NCBI GenBank assembly: GCA_964057225.1
Contig: CAXKVF010000075.1
Coordinates: forward strand, 620,001 to 684,000
From: Auanema rhodensis
Taxonomy: Eukaryota > Nematoda > Chromadorea > Rhabditida > Rhabditidae
Length of the DNA stretch: 64,000 bases
Reading direction: 5' to 3'
Position numbers and translations under genes: made by a program. Position 1 is the stretch's first letter, and each line of letters begins with the position of its first letter. A model generated the notes under the pieces. That model was not told where the DNA came from. It saw only the letters and a list, made by a program, of their open reading frames with translations, and made no database searches. Below, one piece after another: positions 10,208-24,463 of this stretch.

Positions 10208-13023
10208 TGATGTGCACTTGGTATGTAACTCGCTTCACGTGAAAGATAAAGAGATGCGGTTTTCAAAATTAGATTCCCCATCTCCATATTAGTCTAAAAA
10301 CAAATTTTTATTGATATTGGTGCATGGTAACCATGACTTTGAAATTTACGTGAACTTTAATTTATGCTAATTAAATGTACACGTGATGTGCACTTGGTAT
10401 GTAACTCGCTTCACGTGAAAGATGAAGAGATGCGGTTTTCAAAATTAGATTCCCCATGTCCATATTAGTCTAAAAACAAATTTTTATTGATATTGGTGCA
10501 TGGTAACCATGACTTTGAAATTTACGTGAACTTTAATTTATGCTAATTAAATGTACACGTGATGTGCACTTGGTATGTAACTCGCTTCACGTGAAAGATG
10601 AAGAGATGCGGTTTTCAAAATTAGATTCCCCATGTCCATATTAGTCTAAAAACAAATTTTTATTGATATTGGTGCATGGTAACCATGACTTTGAAATTTA
10701 CGTGAACTTTAATTTATGCTAATTAAATGTACACGTGATGTGCACTTGGTATGTAACTCGCTTCACGTGAAAGATAAAGAGATGCGGTTTTCAAAATTAG
10801 ATTCCCCATGTCCATATTAGTCTAAAAACAAATTTTTATTGATATTGGTGCATGGTAACCATGACTTTGAAATTTACGTGAACTTTAATTTATGCTAATT
10901 AAATGTACACGTGATGGGCACTTGGTATGTAACTCGCTTCACGTGAAAGATAAAGAGATGCGGTTTTCAAAATTAGGTTCCCCATGTCCATATTAGTCTA
11001 AAAACAAATTTTTATTGATATTGGTTCATGGTAACCATGACTTTGAAATTTACGTGAACTTTAATTTATGCTAATTAAATGTACACGTGATGTGCACTTG
11101 GTATGTAACTCGCTTCACGTGAAAGATAAAGAGATGCGGTTTTCAAAATTAGATTCCCCATGTCCATATTAGTCTAAAAACAAATTTTTATTGATATTGC
11201 TTCATGGTAACCATGACTTTGAAATTTACGTGAACTTTAATTTATTCTAATTAAATGTACACGTGATGTGCACTTGGTATGTAACTCGCTTCACGTGAAA
11301 GATAAAGAGATGCGGTTTTCAAAATTAGATTCCCCATGTCCATATTAGTCTAAAAACAATTTTTTATTGATATTGGTTCATGGTAACCATGACTTTGAAA
11401 TTTACGTGAACTTTAATTTATGCTTATTAAATGTACACGTGATGTGCACTTGGTATGTAACTCGCTTCACGTGAAAGATAAAGAGATGCGGTTTTCAAAA
11501 TTAGATTCCCCATGTCCATATTAGTCTAAAAACAAATTTTTATCGATATTGCTTCATGGTAACCATGACTTTGAAATTTACGTGAACTTTAATTTATGCT
11601 AATTAAATGTACACGTGATGTGCACTTGGTATGTAACTCGCTTCACGTGAAAGATAAAGAGATGCGGTTTTCAAAATTAGATTCCCCATGTCCATATTAG
11701 TCTAAAAACAAATTTTTATTGATATTGGTGCATGGTAACCATGACTTTGAAATTTACGTGAACTTTAATTTATGCTAATTAAATGTACACGTGATGTGCA
11801 CTTGGTATGTAACTCGCTTCACGTGAAAGATAAAGAGATGCGGTTTTCAAAATTAGATTCCCCATGTCCATATTAGTCTAAAAACAAATTTTTATTGATA
11901 TTGGTTCATGGTAACCATGACTTTGAAATTTACGTTAACTTTAATTTATGCTAATTAAATGTACACGTGATGTGCACTTGGTATGTAACTCGCTTCACGT
12001 GAAAGATAAAGAGATGCGGTTTTCAAAATTGGATTCCCCATGTCCATATTAGTCTAAAAACAAATTTTTATTGATATTGGTGCATGGTAACCATGACTTT
12101 GAAATTTACGTGAACTTTAATTTATTCTAATTAAATGTACACGTGATGTGCACTTGGTATGTAACTCGCTTCACGTGAAAGATAAAGAGATGCGGTTTTC
12201 AAAATTAGATTCCCCATGTCCATATTAGTCTAAAAACAAATTTTTATTGATATTGGTTCATGGTAACCATGACTTTGAAATTTACGTGAACTTTAATTTA
12301 TGCTAATTAAATGTACACGTGATGTGCACTTGGTATGTAACTCGCTTCACGTGAAAGATAAAGAGATGCTGTTTTCAAAATTAGATTCCCCATGTCCATA
12401 TTAGTCTAAAAACAAATTTTTATTGATATTGGTGCATGGTAACCATGACTTTGAAATTTACGTGAACTTTAATTTATGCTAATTAAATGTACACGTGATG
12501 TGCACTTGGTATGTAACTCGCTTCACGTGAAAGATAAAGAGATGCGGTTTTCAAAATTAGGTTCCCCATGTCCATATTAGTCTAAAAACAAATTTTTATT
12601 GATATTGGTTCATGGTAACCATGACTTTGAAATTTGCGTGAACTTTAATTTATGCTAATTAAATGTACACGTGATGTGCACTTGGTATGTAACTCGCTTC
12701 ACGTGAAAGATAAAGAGATGCGGTTTTCAAAATTAGATTCCCCATGTCCATATTAGTCTAAAAACAAATTTTTATTGATATTGCTTCATGGTAACCATGA
12801 CTTTGAAATTTACGTTAACTTTAATTTATGCTAATTAAATGTACACGTGATGTGCACTTGGTATGTAACTCGCTTCACGTGAAAGATAAAGAGATGCGGT
12901 TTTCAAAATTAGATTCCCCATGTCCATATTAGTCTAAAAACAAATTTTTATTGATATTGGTGCATGGTAACCATGACTTTGAAATTTACGTGAACTTTAA
13001 TTTATGCTAATTAAATGTACACG
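10208..13023. repeat. 16-monomer repeat, first copy (M58-M73)
   Basis: The ordered signature is g75c; a41g; a41g; plain; t6g+a66g+g115t; g113c+g115t; a97t+a162t; t105c+g113c; then a64g+g159t (M68), g51t (M70) and a66g+g115t+a141g (M71). It reappears exactly 2816 bp later from M74. Matching marker pairs include g75c at 10282 and 13098, t6g at 10917 and 13733, and a141g at 12636 and 15452. Differences from the second copy include g159t in M63 and the absence here of c8t, t154a, g44a and a89t. Confidence 0.85.
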
Positions 13024-15663
13024 TGATGTGCACTTGGTATGTAACTCGCTTCACGTGAAAGATAAAGAGATGCGGTTTTCAAAATTAGATTCCCCATCTC
13101 CATATTAGTCTAAAAACAAATTTTTATTGATATTGGTGCATGGTAACCATGACTTTGAAATTTACGTGAACTTTAATTTATGCTAATTAAATGTACACGT
13201 GATGTGCACTTGGTATGTAACTCGCTTCACGTGAAAGATGAAGAGATGCGGTTTTCAAAATTAGATTCCCCATGTCCATATTAGTCTAAAAACAAATTTT
13301 TATTGATATTGGTGCATGGTAACCATGACTTTGAAATTTACGTGAACTTTAATTTATGCTAATTAAATGTACACGTGATGTGCACTTGGTATGTAACTCG
13401 CTTCACGTGAAAGATGAAGAGATGCGGTTTTCAAAATTAGATTCCCCATGTCCATATTAGTCTAAAAACAAATTTTTATTGATATTGGTGCATGGTAACC
13501 ATGACTTTGAAATTTACGTGAACTTTAATTTATGCTAATTAAATGTACACGTGATGTGCACTTGGTATGTAACTCGCTTCACGTGAAAGATAAAGAGATG
13601 CGGTTTTCAAAATTAGATTCCCCATGTCCATATTAGTCTAAAAACAAATTTTTATTGATATTGGTGCATGGTAACCATGACTTTGAAATTTACGTGAACT
13701 TTAATTTATGCTAATTAAATGTACACGTGATGGGCACTTGGTATGTAACTCGCTTCACGTGAAAGATAAAGAGATGCGGTTTTCAAAATTAGGTTCCCCA
13801 TGTCCATATTAGTCTAAAAACAAATTTTTATTGATATTGGTTCATGGTAACCATGACTTTGAAATTTACGTGAACTTTAATTTATGCTAATTAAATGTAC
13901 ACGTGATGTGCACTTGGTATGTAACTCGCTTCACGTGAAAGATAAAGAGATGCGGTTTTCAAAATTAGATTCCCCATGTCCATATTAGTCTAAAAACAAA
14001 TTTTTATTGATATTGCTTCATGGTAACCATGACTTTGAAATTTACGTGAACTTTAATTTATGCTAATTAAATGTACACGTGATGTGTACTTGGTATGTAA
14101 CTCGCTTCACGTGAAAGATAAAGAGATGCGGTTTTCAAAATTAGATTCCCCATGTCCATATTAGTCTAAAAACAATTTTTTATTGATATTGGTTCATGGT
14201 AACCATGACTTTGAAATTTACGTGAACTTTAATTTATGCTTATTAAATGTACACGTGATGTGCACTTGGTATGTAACTCGCTTCACGTGAAAGATAAAGA
14301 GATGCGGTTTTCAAAATTAGATTCCCCATGTCCATATTAGTCTAAAAACAAATTTTTATCGATATTGCTTCATGGTAACCATGACTTTGAAATTTACGTG
14401 AACTTTAATTTATGCTAATTAAATGTACACGTGATGTGCACTTGGTATGTAACTCGCTTCACGTGAAAGATAAAGAGATGCGGTTTTCAAAATTAGATTC
14501 CCCATGTCCATATTAGTCTAAAAACAAATTTTTATTGATATTGGTGCATGGTAACCATGACTTTGAAATTTACGTGAACTTTAAATTATGCTAATTAAAT
14601 GTACACGTGATGTGCACTTGGTATGTAACTCGCTTCACGTGAAAGATAAAAAGATGCGGTTTTCAAAATTAGATTCCCCATGTCCATATTAGTCTTAAAA
14701 CAAATTTTTATTGATATTGGTTCATGGTAACCATGACTTTGAAATTTACGTTAACTTTAATTTATGCTAATTAAATGTACACGTGATGTGCACTTGGTAT
14801 GTAACTCGCTTCACGTGAAAGATAAAGAGATGCGGTTTTCAAAATTGGATTCCCCATGTCCATATTAGTCTAAAAACAAATTTTTATTGATATTGGTGCA
14901 TGGTAACCATGACTTTGAAATTTACGTGAACTTTAATTTATTCTAATTAAATGTACACGTGATGTGCACTTGGTATGTAACTCGCTTCACGTGAAAGATA
15001 AAGAGATGCGGTTTTCAAAATTAGATTCCCCATGTCCATATTAGTCTAAAAACAAATTTTTATTGATATTGGTTCATGGTAACCATGACTTTGAAATTTA
15101 CGTGAACTTTAATTTATGCTAATTAAATGTACACGTGATGTGCACTTGGTATGTAACTCGCTTCACGTGAAAGATAAAGAGATGCTGTTTTCAAAATTAG
15201 ATTCCCCATGTCCATATTAGTCTAAAAACAAATTTTTATTGATATTGGTGCATGGTAACCATGACTTTGAAATTTACGTGAACTTTAATTTATGCTAATT
15301 AAATGTACACGTGATGTGCACTTGGTATGTAACTCGCTTCACGTGAAAGATAAAGAGATGCGGTTTTCAAAATTAGGTTCCCCATGTCCATATTAGTCTA
15401 AAAACAAATTTTTATTGATATTGGTTCATGGTAACCATGACTTTGAAATTTGCGTGAACTTTAATTTATGCTAATTAAATGTACACGTGATGTGCACTTG
15501 GTATGTAACTCGCTTCACGTGAAAGATAAAGAGATGCGGTTTTCAAAATTGGATTCCCCATGTCCATATTAGTCTAAAAACAAATTTTTATTGATATTGC
15601 TTCATGGTAACCATGACTTTGAAATTTACGTGAACTTTAATTTATGCTAATTAAATGTACACG
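13024..15663. repeat. 16-monomer repeat, second copy (M74-M88)
   Basis: This carries the same marker order as M58-M72. M82-M83 differ by carrying t154a, then g44a+a89t, where M66-M67 are near plain. That restores the trimer signature of the far-left segment and suggests conversion or a different parental block. M88 (a64g+g113c+g115t) corresponds to M72, which instead has g145t. From M89 the order leaves the 16-monomer pattern. Confidence 0.8.
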
Positions 15664-17423
15664 TGATGTGCACTTGGTATGTAACTCGCTTCACGTGAAA
15701 GATAAAGAGATGCGGTTTTCAAAATTAGATTCCCCATGTCCATATTAGTCTAAAAACAATTTTTTATTGATATTGGTTCATGGTAACCATGACTTTGAAA
15801 TTTACGTGAACTTTAATTTATGCTTATTAAATGTACACGTGATGTGCACTTGGTATGTAACTCGCTTCACGTGAAAGATAAAGAGATGCGGTTTTCAAAA
15901 TTAGATTCCCCATGTCCATATTAGTCTAAAAACAAATTTTTATTGATATTGCTTCATGGTAACCATGACTTTGAAATTTACGTGAACTTTAATTTATGCT
16001 AATTAAATGTACACGTGATGTGCACTTGGTATGTAACTCGCTTCACGTGAAAGATAAAGAGATGCGGTTTTCAAAATTAGATTCCCCATGTCCATATTAG
16101 TCTAAAAACAAATTTTTATTGATATTGGTGCATGGTAACCATGACTTTGAAATTTACGTGAACTTTAATTTATGCTAATTAAATGTACACGTGATGTGCA
16201 TTTGGTATGTAACTTGCTTCACGTGAAAGATAAAGTGATGCGGTTTTCAAAATTAGATTCCTCATGTCCATATTAGTCTAAAAACAAATTTTTATTGATA
16301 TTGGTTCATGGTAACCATGACTTTGAAATTTACGTGAACTTTAATTTATGCTAATTAAATGTACACGTGATGTGCACTTGGTATGTAACTCGCTTCACGT
16401 GAAAGATAAAGAGATGCAGTTTTCAAAATTAGATTCCCCATGTCCATATTAGTCTAAAAACAAATTTTTATTGATATTGGTGCATGGTAACCATGACTTT
16501 GAAATTTACGTGAACTTTAATTTATGCTAATTAAATGTACACGTGATGTGCACTTGGTATGTAACTCGCTTCACGTGAAAGATAAAGAGATGCGGTTTTC
16601 AAAATTAGATTCCCCATGTACATATTAGTCTAAAAACAAATTTTTATTGATATTGGTTCATGGTAACCATGACTTTGAAATTTACGTGAACTTTAATTTA
16701 TGCTAATTAAATGTACACGTGATGTGCACTTGGTATGTAACTCGCTTCACGTGAAAGATAAAGAGATGCGGTTTTCAACATTAGATTCCCCATGTCCATA
16801 TTAGTCTAAAAACAAATTTTTATTGATATTGGTGCATGGTAACCATTACTTTGAAATTTACGTGAACTTTAATTTATGCTAATTAAATGTACACGTGATG
16901 TGCACTTGGTATGTAACTCGCTTCACGTGAAAGATAAAGAGATGCGGTTTTCAAAATTAGATTCCCCATGTCCATATTAGTCTAAAAACAAATTTTTATT
17001 GATATTGGTGCATGGTAACCATGACTTTGAAATTTACGTGAACTTTAATTTATGCTAATTAAATGTACACGTGATGTGCACTTGGTATGTAACTCGCTTC
17101 ACGTGAAAGATAAAGAGATGCGGTTTTCAAAATTAGATTCCCCATGTCCATTTTAGTCTAAAAACAAATTTTTATTGATATTGGTGCATGGTAACCATGA
17201 CTTTGAAATTTACGTGAACTTTAATTTATGCTAATTAAATGTACACGTGATGTGCACTTGGTATGTAACTCGCTTCACGTGAAAGATAAAGAGATGCGGT
17301 TTTCAAAATTAGATTCCCCATGTCCATATTAGTCTAAAAACAAATTTTTATTGATATTGGTGCATGGTAACCATGACTTTGAAATTTACGTGAACTTTAA
17401 TTTATGCTAATTAAATGTACACG
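13728..17423. repeat. 21-monomer HOR, first copy (M78-M98)
   Basis: This 3696-bp block begins with t6g+a66g+g115t (M78). It runs through the g113c, c8t+a97t+a162t, t105c, t154a and g44a+a89t+g145t monomers, the a64g and a66g+a141g monomers, a second a97t+a162t monomer (M89), c10t+c24t+a45t (M92), g51a (M93), c77a (M94), a60c+g128t (M95) and a81t (M97). The next 21 monomers repeat the order. Four variants are private to this copy: g159t in M84, g51t in M86, a64g in M88 and c71t in M92. It overlaps the second 16-monomer copy, which shows nested duplication. Confidence 0.9.
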
Positions 17424-20400
17424 TGATGGGCACTTGGTATGTAACTCGCTTCACGTGAAAGATAAAGAGATGCGGTTTTCAAAATTAGGTTCCCCATGTC
17501 CATATTAGTCTAAAAACAAATTTTTATTGATATTGGTTCATGGTAACCATGACTTTGAAATTTACGTGAACTTTAATTTATGCTAATTAAATGTACACGT
17601 GATGTGCACTTGGTATGTAACTCGCTTCACGTGAAAGATAAAGAGATGCGGTTTTCAAAATTAGATTCCCCATGTCCATATTAGTCTAAAAACAAATTTT
17701 TATTGATATTGCTTCATGGTAACCATGACTTTGAAATTTACGTGAACTTTAATTTATGCTAATTAAATGTACACGTGATGTGTACTTGGTATGTAACTCG
17801 CTTCACGTGAAAGATAAAGAGATGCGGTTTTCAAAATTAGATTCCCCATGTCCATATTAGTCTAAAAACAATTTTTTATTGATATTGGTTCATGGTAACC
17901 ATGACTTTGAAATTTACGTGAACTTTAATTTATGCTTATTAAATGTACACGTGATGTGCACTTGGTATGTAACTCGCTTCACGTGAAAGATAAAGAGATG
18001 CGGTTTTCAAAATTAGATTCCCCATGTCCATATTAGTCTAAAAACAAATTTTTATCGATATTGCTTCATGGTAACCATGACTTTGAAATTTACGTGAACT
18101 TTAATTTATGCTAATTAAATGTACACGTGATGTGCACTTGGTATGTAACTCGCTTCACGTGAAAGATAAAGAGATGCGGTTTTCAAAATTAGATTCCCCA
18201 TGTCCATATTAGTCTAAAAACAAATTTTTATTGATATTGGTGCATGGTAACCATGACTTTGAAATTTACGTGAACTTTAAATTATGCTAATTAAATGTAC
18301 ACGTGATGTGCACTTGGTATGTAACTCGCTTCACGTGAAAGATAAAAAGATGCGGTTTTCAAAATTAGATTCCCCATGTCCATATTAGTCTTAAAACAAA
18401 TTTTTATTGATATTGGTTCATGGTAACCATGACTTTGAAATTTACGTTAACTTTAATTTATGCTAATTAAATGTACACGTGATGTGCACTTGGTATGTAA
18501 CTCGCTTCACGTGAAAGATAAAGAGATGCGGTTTTCAAAATTGGATTCCCCATGTCCATATTAGTCTAAAAACAAATTTTTATTGATATTGGTGCATGGT
18601 AACCATGACTTTGAAATTTACGTGAACTTTAATTTATGCTAATTAAATGTACACGTGATGTGCACTTGGTATGTAACTCGCTTCACGTGAAAGATAAAGA
18701 GATGCGGTTTTCAAAATTAGATTCCCCATGTCCATATTAGTCTAAAAACAAATTTTTATTGATATTGGTTCATGGTAACCATGACTTTGAAATTTACGTG
18801 AACTTTAATTTATGCTAATTAAATGTACACGTGATGTGCACTTGGTATGTAACTCGCTTCACGTGAAAGATAAAGAGATGCGGTTTTCAAAATTAGATTC
18901 CCCATGTCCATATTAGTCTAAAAACAAATTTTTATTGATATTGGTGCATGGTAACCATGACTTTGAAATTTACGTGAACTTTAATTTATGCTAATTAAAT
19001 GTACACGTGATGTGCACTTGGTATGTAACTCGCTTCACGTGAAAGATAAAGAGATGCGGTTTTCAAAATTAGGTTCCCCATGTCCATATTAGTCTAAAAA
19101 CAAATTTTTATTGATATTGGTTCATGGTAACCATGACTTTGAAATTTGCGTGAACTTTAATTTATGCTAATTAAATGTACACGTGATGTGCACTTGGTAT
19201 GTAACTCGCTTCACGTGAAAGATAAAGAGATGCGGTTTTCAAAATTAGATTCCCCATGTCCATATTAGTCTAAAAACAAATTTTTATTGATATTGCTTCA
19301 TGGTAACCATGACTTTGAAATTTACGTGAACTTTAATTTATGCTAATTAAATGTACACGTGATGTGCACTTGGTATGTAACTCGCTTCACGTGAAAGATA
19401 AAGAGATGCGGTTTTCAAAATTAGATTCCCCATGTCCATATTAGTCTAAAAACAATTTTTTATTGATATTGGTTCATGGTAACCATGACTTTGAAATTTA
19501 CGTGAACTTTAATTTATGCTTATTAAATGTACACGTGATGTGCACTTGGTATGTAACTCGCTTCACGTGAAAGATAAAGAGATGCGGTTTTCAAAATTAG
19601 ATTCCCCATGTCCATATTAGTCTAAAAACAAATTTTTATTGATATTGCTTCATGGTAACCATGACTTTGAAATTTACGTGAACTTTAATTTATGCTAATT
19701 AAATGTACACGTGATGTGCACTTGGTATGTAACTCGCTTCACGTGAAAGATAAAGAGATGCGGTTTTCAAAATTAGATTCCCCATGTCCATATTAGTCTA
19801 AAAACAAATTTTTATTGATATTGGTGCATGGTAACCATGACTTTGAAATTTACGTGAACTTTAATTTATGCTAATTAAATGTACACGTGATGTGCATTTG
19901 GTATGTAACTTGCTTCACGTGAAAGATAAAGTGATGCGGTTTTCAAAATTAGATTCCCCATGTCCATATTAGTCTAAAAACAAATTTTTATTGATATTGG
20001 TTCATGGTAACCATGACTTTGAAATTTACGTGAACTTTAATTTATGCTAATTAAATGTACACGTGATGTGCACTTGGTATGTAACTCGCTTCACGTGAAA
20101 GATAAAGAGATGCAGTTTTCAAAATTAGATTCCCCATGTCCATATTAGTCTAAAAACAAATTTTTATTGATATTGGTGCATGGTAACCATGACTTTGAAA
20201 TTTACGTGAACTTTAATTTATGCTAATTAAATGTACACGTGATGTGCACTTGGTATGTAACTCGCTTCACGTGAAAGATAAAGAGATGCGGTTTTCAAAA
20301 TTAGATTCCCCATGTACATATTAGTCTAAAAACAAATTTTTATTGATATTGGTTCATGGTAACCATGACTTTGAAATTTACGTGAACTTTAATTTATGCT

Positions 20401-21119
20401 AATTAAATGTACACGTGATGTGCACTTGGTATGTAACTCGCTTCACGTGAAAGATAAAGAGATGCGGTTTTCAACATTAGATTCCCCATGTCCATATTAG
20501 TCTAAAAACAAATTTTTATTGATATTGGTGCATGGTAACCATTACTTTGAAATTTACGTGAACTTTAATTTATGCTAATTAAATGTACACGTGATGTGCA
20601 CTTGGTATGTAACTCGCTTCACGTGAAAGATAAAGAGATGCGGTTTTCAAAATTAGATTCCCCATGTCCATATTAGTCTAAAAACAAATTTTTATTGATA
20701 TTGGTGCATGGTAACCATGACTTTGAAATTTACGTGAACTTTAATTTATGCTAATTAAATGTACACGTGATGTGCACTTGGTATGTAACTCGCTTCACGT
20801 GAAAGATAAAGAGATGCGGTTTTCAAAATTAGATTCCCCATGTCCATTTTAGTCTAAAAACAAATTTTTATTGATATTGGTGCATGGTAACCATGACTTT
20901 GAAATTTACGTGAACTTTAATTTATGCTAATTAAATGTACACGTGATGTGCACTTGGTATGTAACTCGCTTCACGTGAAAGATAAAGAGATGCGGTTTTC
21001 AAAATTAGATTCCCCATGTCCATATTAGTCTAAAAACAAATTTTTATTGATATTGGTGCATGGTAACCATGACTTTGAAATTTACGTGAACTTTAATTTA
21101 TGCTAATTAAATGTACACG
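17424..21119. repeat. 21-monomer HOR, second copy (M99-M119)
   Basis: This follows the first copy directly, head to tail, and matches it monomer by monomer at a shift of 3696 bp. By eye it differs at four positions, where it has the consensus base, so identity is about 99.9%. Examples of retained pairs are c8t at 14087 and 17783, and a141g at 15452 and 19148. The following monomer M120 is a81t and not the t6g type, so the duplication ends there. Confidence 0.9.
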
Positions 21120-24100
21120 TGATGTGCACTTGGTATGTAACTCGCTTCACGTGAAAGATAAAGAGATGCGGTTTTCAAAATTAGATTCCCCATGTCCATT
21201 TTAGTCTAAAAACAAATTTTTATTGATATTGGTGCATGGTAACCATGACTTTGAAATTTACGTGAACTTTAATTTATGCTAATTAAATGTACACGTGATG
21301 TGCACTTGGTATGTAACTCGCTTCACGTGAAAGATAAAGAGATGCGGTTTTCAAAATTAGATTCCCCATGTACATATTAGTCTAAAAACAAATTTTTATT
21401 GATATTGGTTCATGGTAACCATGACTTTGAAATTTACGTGAACTTTAATTTATGCTAATTAAATGTACACGTGATGTGCACTTGGTATGTAACTCGCTTC
21501 ACGCGAAAGATAAAGAGATGCGGTTTTCAATATTAGATTCCCCATGTCCATATTAGTCTAAAAACAAATTTTTATTGATATTGGTGCATGGTAACCATGA
21601 CTTTGAAATTTACGTGAACTTTAATTTATGCTAATTAAATGTACACGTGATGTGCACTTGGTATGTAACTCGCTTCACGTGAAAGATAAAGAGATGCGGT
21701 TTTTAAAATTAGATTCCCCATGTCCATATTAGTCTAAAAACAAATTTTTATTGATATTGGTGCATGGTAACCATGACTTTGAAATTTACGTGAACTTTAA
21801 TTTATGCTAATTAAATGTACACGTGATGTGCACTTGGTATGTAACTCGCTTCACGTGAAAGATAAAGAGATGCGGTTTTCAAAATTAGATTCCCCATGTC
21901 CATTTTAGTCTAAAAACAAATTTTTATTGATATTGGTGCATGGTAACCATGACTTTGAAATTTACGTGAATTTTGATTTATGCTAATTAAATGTACACGT
22001 GATGTGCACTTGGTATGTAACTCGCTTCACGTGAAAGATAAAGAGATGCGGTTTTCAAAATAAGATTCCCCATGTCCATATTAGTCTAAAAACAAATTTT
22101 TATTGATATTGGTGCATGGTAACCATGACTTTGAAATTTACGTGAACTTTAATTTATGCTAATTAAATGTACACGTGATGTGCACTTGGTATGTAACTCG
22201 CTTCACGTGAAAGATAAAGAGATGCGGTTTCCAAAATTAGATTCCCCATGTCCATATTAGTCTAAAAACAAATTTTTATTGATATTGGTGCATGGTAACC
22301 ATGACTTTGAAATTTACGTGAACTTTAATTTATGCTAATTAAATGTACACGTGATGTGCACTTGGTATGTAACTCGCTTCACGTGAAAGATAAAGTGATG
22401 CGGTTTTCAAAATTAGATTCCCCATGTCCATATTAGTCTAAAAACAAATTTTTATTGATATTGGTGCATGGTAACCATGACTTTGAAATTTACGTGAACT
22501 TTAATTTATGCTAATTAAATGTACACGTGATGTGCACTTGGTATGTAACTCGCTTCACGTGAAAGATAAAGAGATGCGGTTTTCAAAATTAGATTCCCCA
22601 TGTCCATATTAGTCTAAAAACAAATTTTTATTGATATTGGTGCATGGTAACCATGACTTTGAAATTTACGTGAACTTTAATTTATGCTAATTAAATGTAC
22701 ACGTGATGTGCACTTGGTATGTAACTCGCTTCACGTGAAAGATAAAGAGATGCGGTTTTCAAAATTAGATTCCCCATGTCCATATTAGTCTAAAAACAAA
22801 TTTTTATTGATATTGGTGCATGGTAACCATGACTTTGAAATTTACGTGAACTTTAATTTATGCTAATTAAATGTACACGTGATGTGCACTTGGTATGTAA
22901 CTCGCTTCACGTGAAAGATGAAGAGATGCGGTTTTCAAAATTAGATTCCCCATGTCCATATTAGTCTAAAAACAAATTTTTATTGATATTGGTGCATGGT
23001 AACCATGACTTTGAAATTTACGTGAACTTTAATTTATGCTAATTAAATGTACACGTGATGTGCACTTGGTATGTAACTCGCTTCACGTGAAAGATAAAGA
23101 AATGCGGTTTTCAAAATTAGATTCCCCATGTCCATATTAGTCTAAAAACAAATTTTTATTGATATTGGTGCATGGTAACCATGACTTTGAAATTTACGTG
23201 AACTTTAATTTATGCTAATTAAATGTACACGTGATGTGCACTTGGTATGTAACTCGCTTCACGTGAAAGATAAAGAGATGCGGTTTTCAAAATTAGATTC
23301 CCCATGTCCATATTAGTCTAAAAACAAATTTTTATTGATATTGGTGCATGGTAACCATGACTTTGAAATTTACGTGAACTTTAATTTATGCTAATTAAAT
23401 GTACACGTGATGTGCACTTGGTATGTAACTCGCTTCACGTGAAAGATGAAGAGATGCGGTTTTCAAAATTAGATTCCCCATGTCCATATTAGTCTAAAAA
23501 CAAATTTTTATTGATATTGGTGCATGGTAACCATGACTTTGAAATTTACGTGAACTTTAATTTATGCTAATTAAATGTACACGTGATGTGCACTTGGTAT
23601 GTAACTCGCTTCACGTGAAAGATAAAGAGATGCGGTTTTCAAAATTAGATTCCCCATGTCCATATTAGTCTAAAAACAAATTTTTATTGATATTGGTGCA
23701 TGGTAACCATGACTTTGAAATTTACGTGAACTTTAATTTATGCTAATTAAATGTACACGTGATGTGCACTTGGTATGTAACTCGCTTCACGTGAAAGATA
23801 AAGAGATGCGGTTTTCAAAATTAGGTTCCCCATGTCCATATTAGTCTAAAAACAAATTTTTATTGATATTGGTGCATGGTAACCATGACTTTGAAATTTA
23901 CGTGAACTTTAATTTATGCTAATTAAATGTACACGTGATGTGCACTTGGTATGTAACTCGCTTCACGTGAAAGATGAAGAGATGCGGTTTTCAAAATTAG
24001 ATTCCCCATGTCCATATTAGTCTAAAAACAAATTTTTATTGATATTGGTGCATGGTAACCATGACTTTGAAATTTACGTGAACTTTAATTTATGCTAATT

Positions 24101-24463
24101 AAATGTACACGTGATGTGCACTTGGTATGTAACTCGCTTCACGTGAAAGATAAAGAGATGCGGTTTTCAAAATTAGATTCCCCATGTCCATATTAGTCTA
24201 AAAACAAATTTTTATTGATATTGGTGCATGGTAACCATGACTTTGAAATTTACGTGAACTTTAATTTATACTAATTGAATGTACACGTGATGTGCACTTG
24301 GTATGTAACTCGCTTCACGTGAAAGATAAAGAGATGCGGTTTTCAAAATTAGATTCCCCATGTCCATATTAGTCTAAAAACAAATTTTTATTGATATTGG
24401 TGCATGGTAACCATGACTTTGAAATTTACGTGAACTTTAATTTATGCTAATTAAATGTACACG
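21120..24463. repeat. Segment M120-M138, rare-variant run then near-plain copies
   Basis: M121-M127 carry a striking series: c77a+g115t; t33c+a60t; c57t; a81t+c148t+a152g; t63a; t56c; a45t. The first five return in the same order at M161-M165 and, through the 42-monomer duplication, at M203-M207. M128-M138 are close to consensus, with a41g at every third monomer (M130, M133, M136), g46a in M131, a66g in M135 and g159a+a166g in M137. No gene is seen. Confidence 0.8.
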
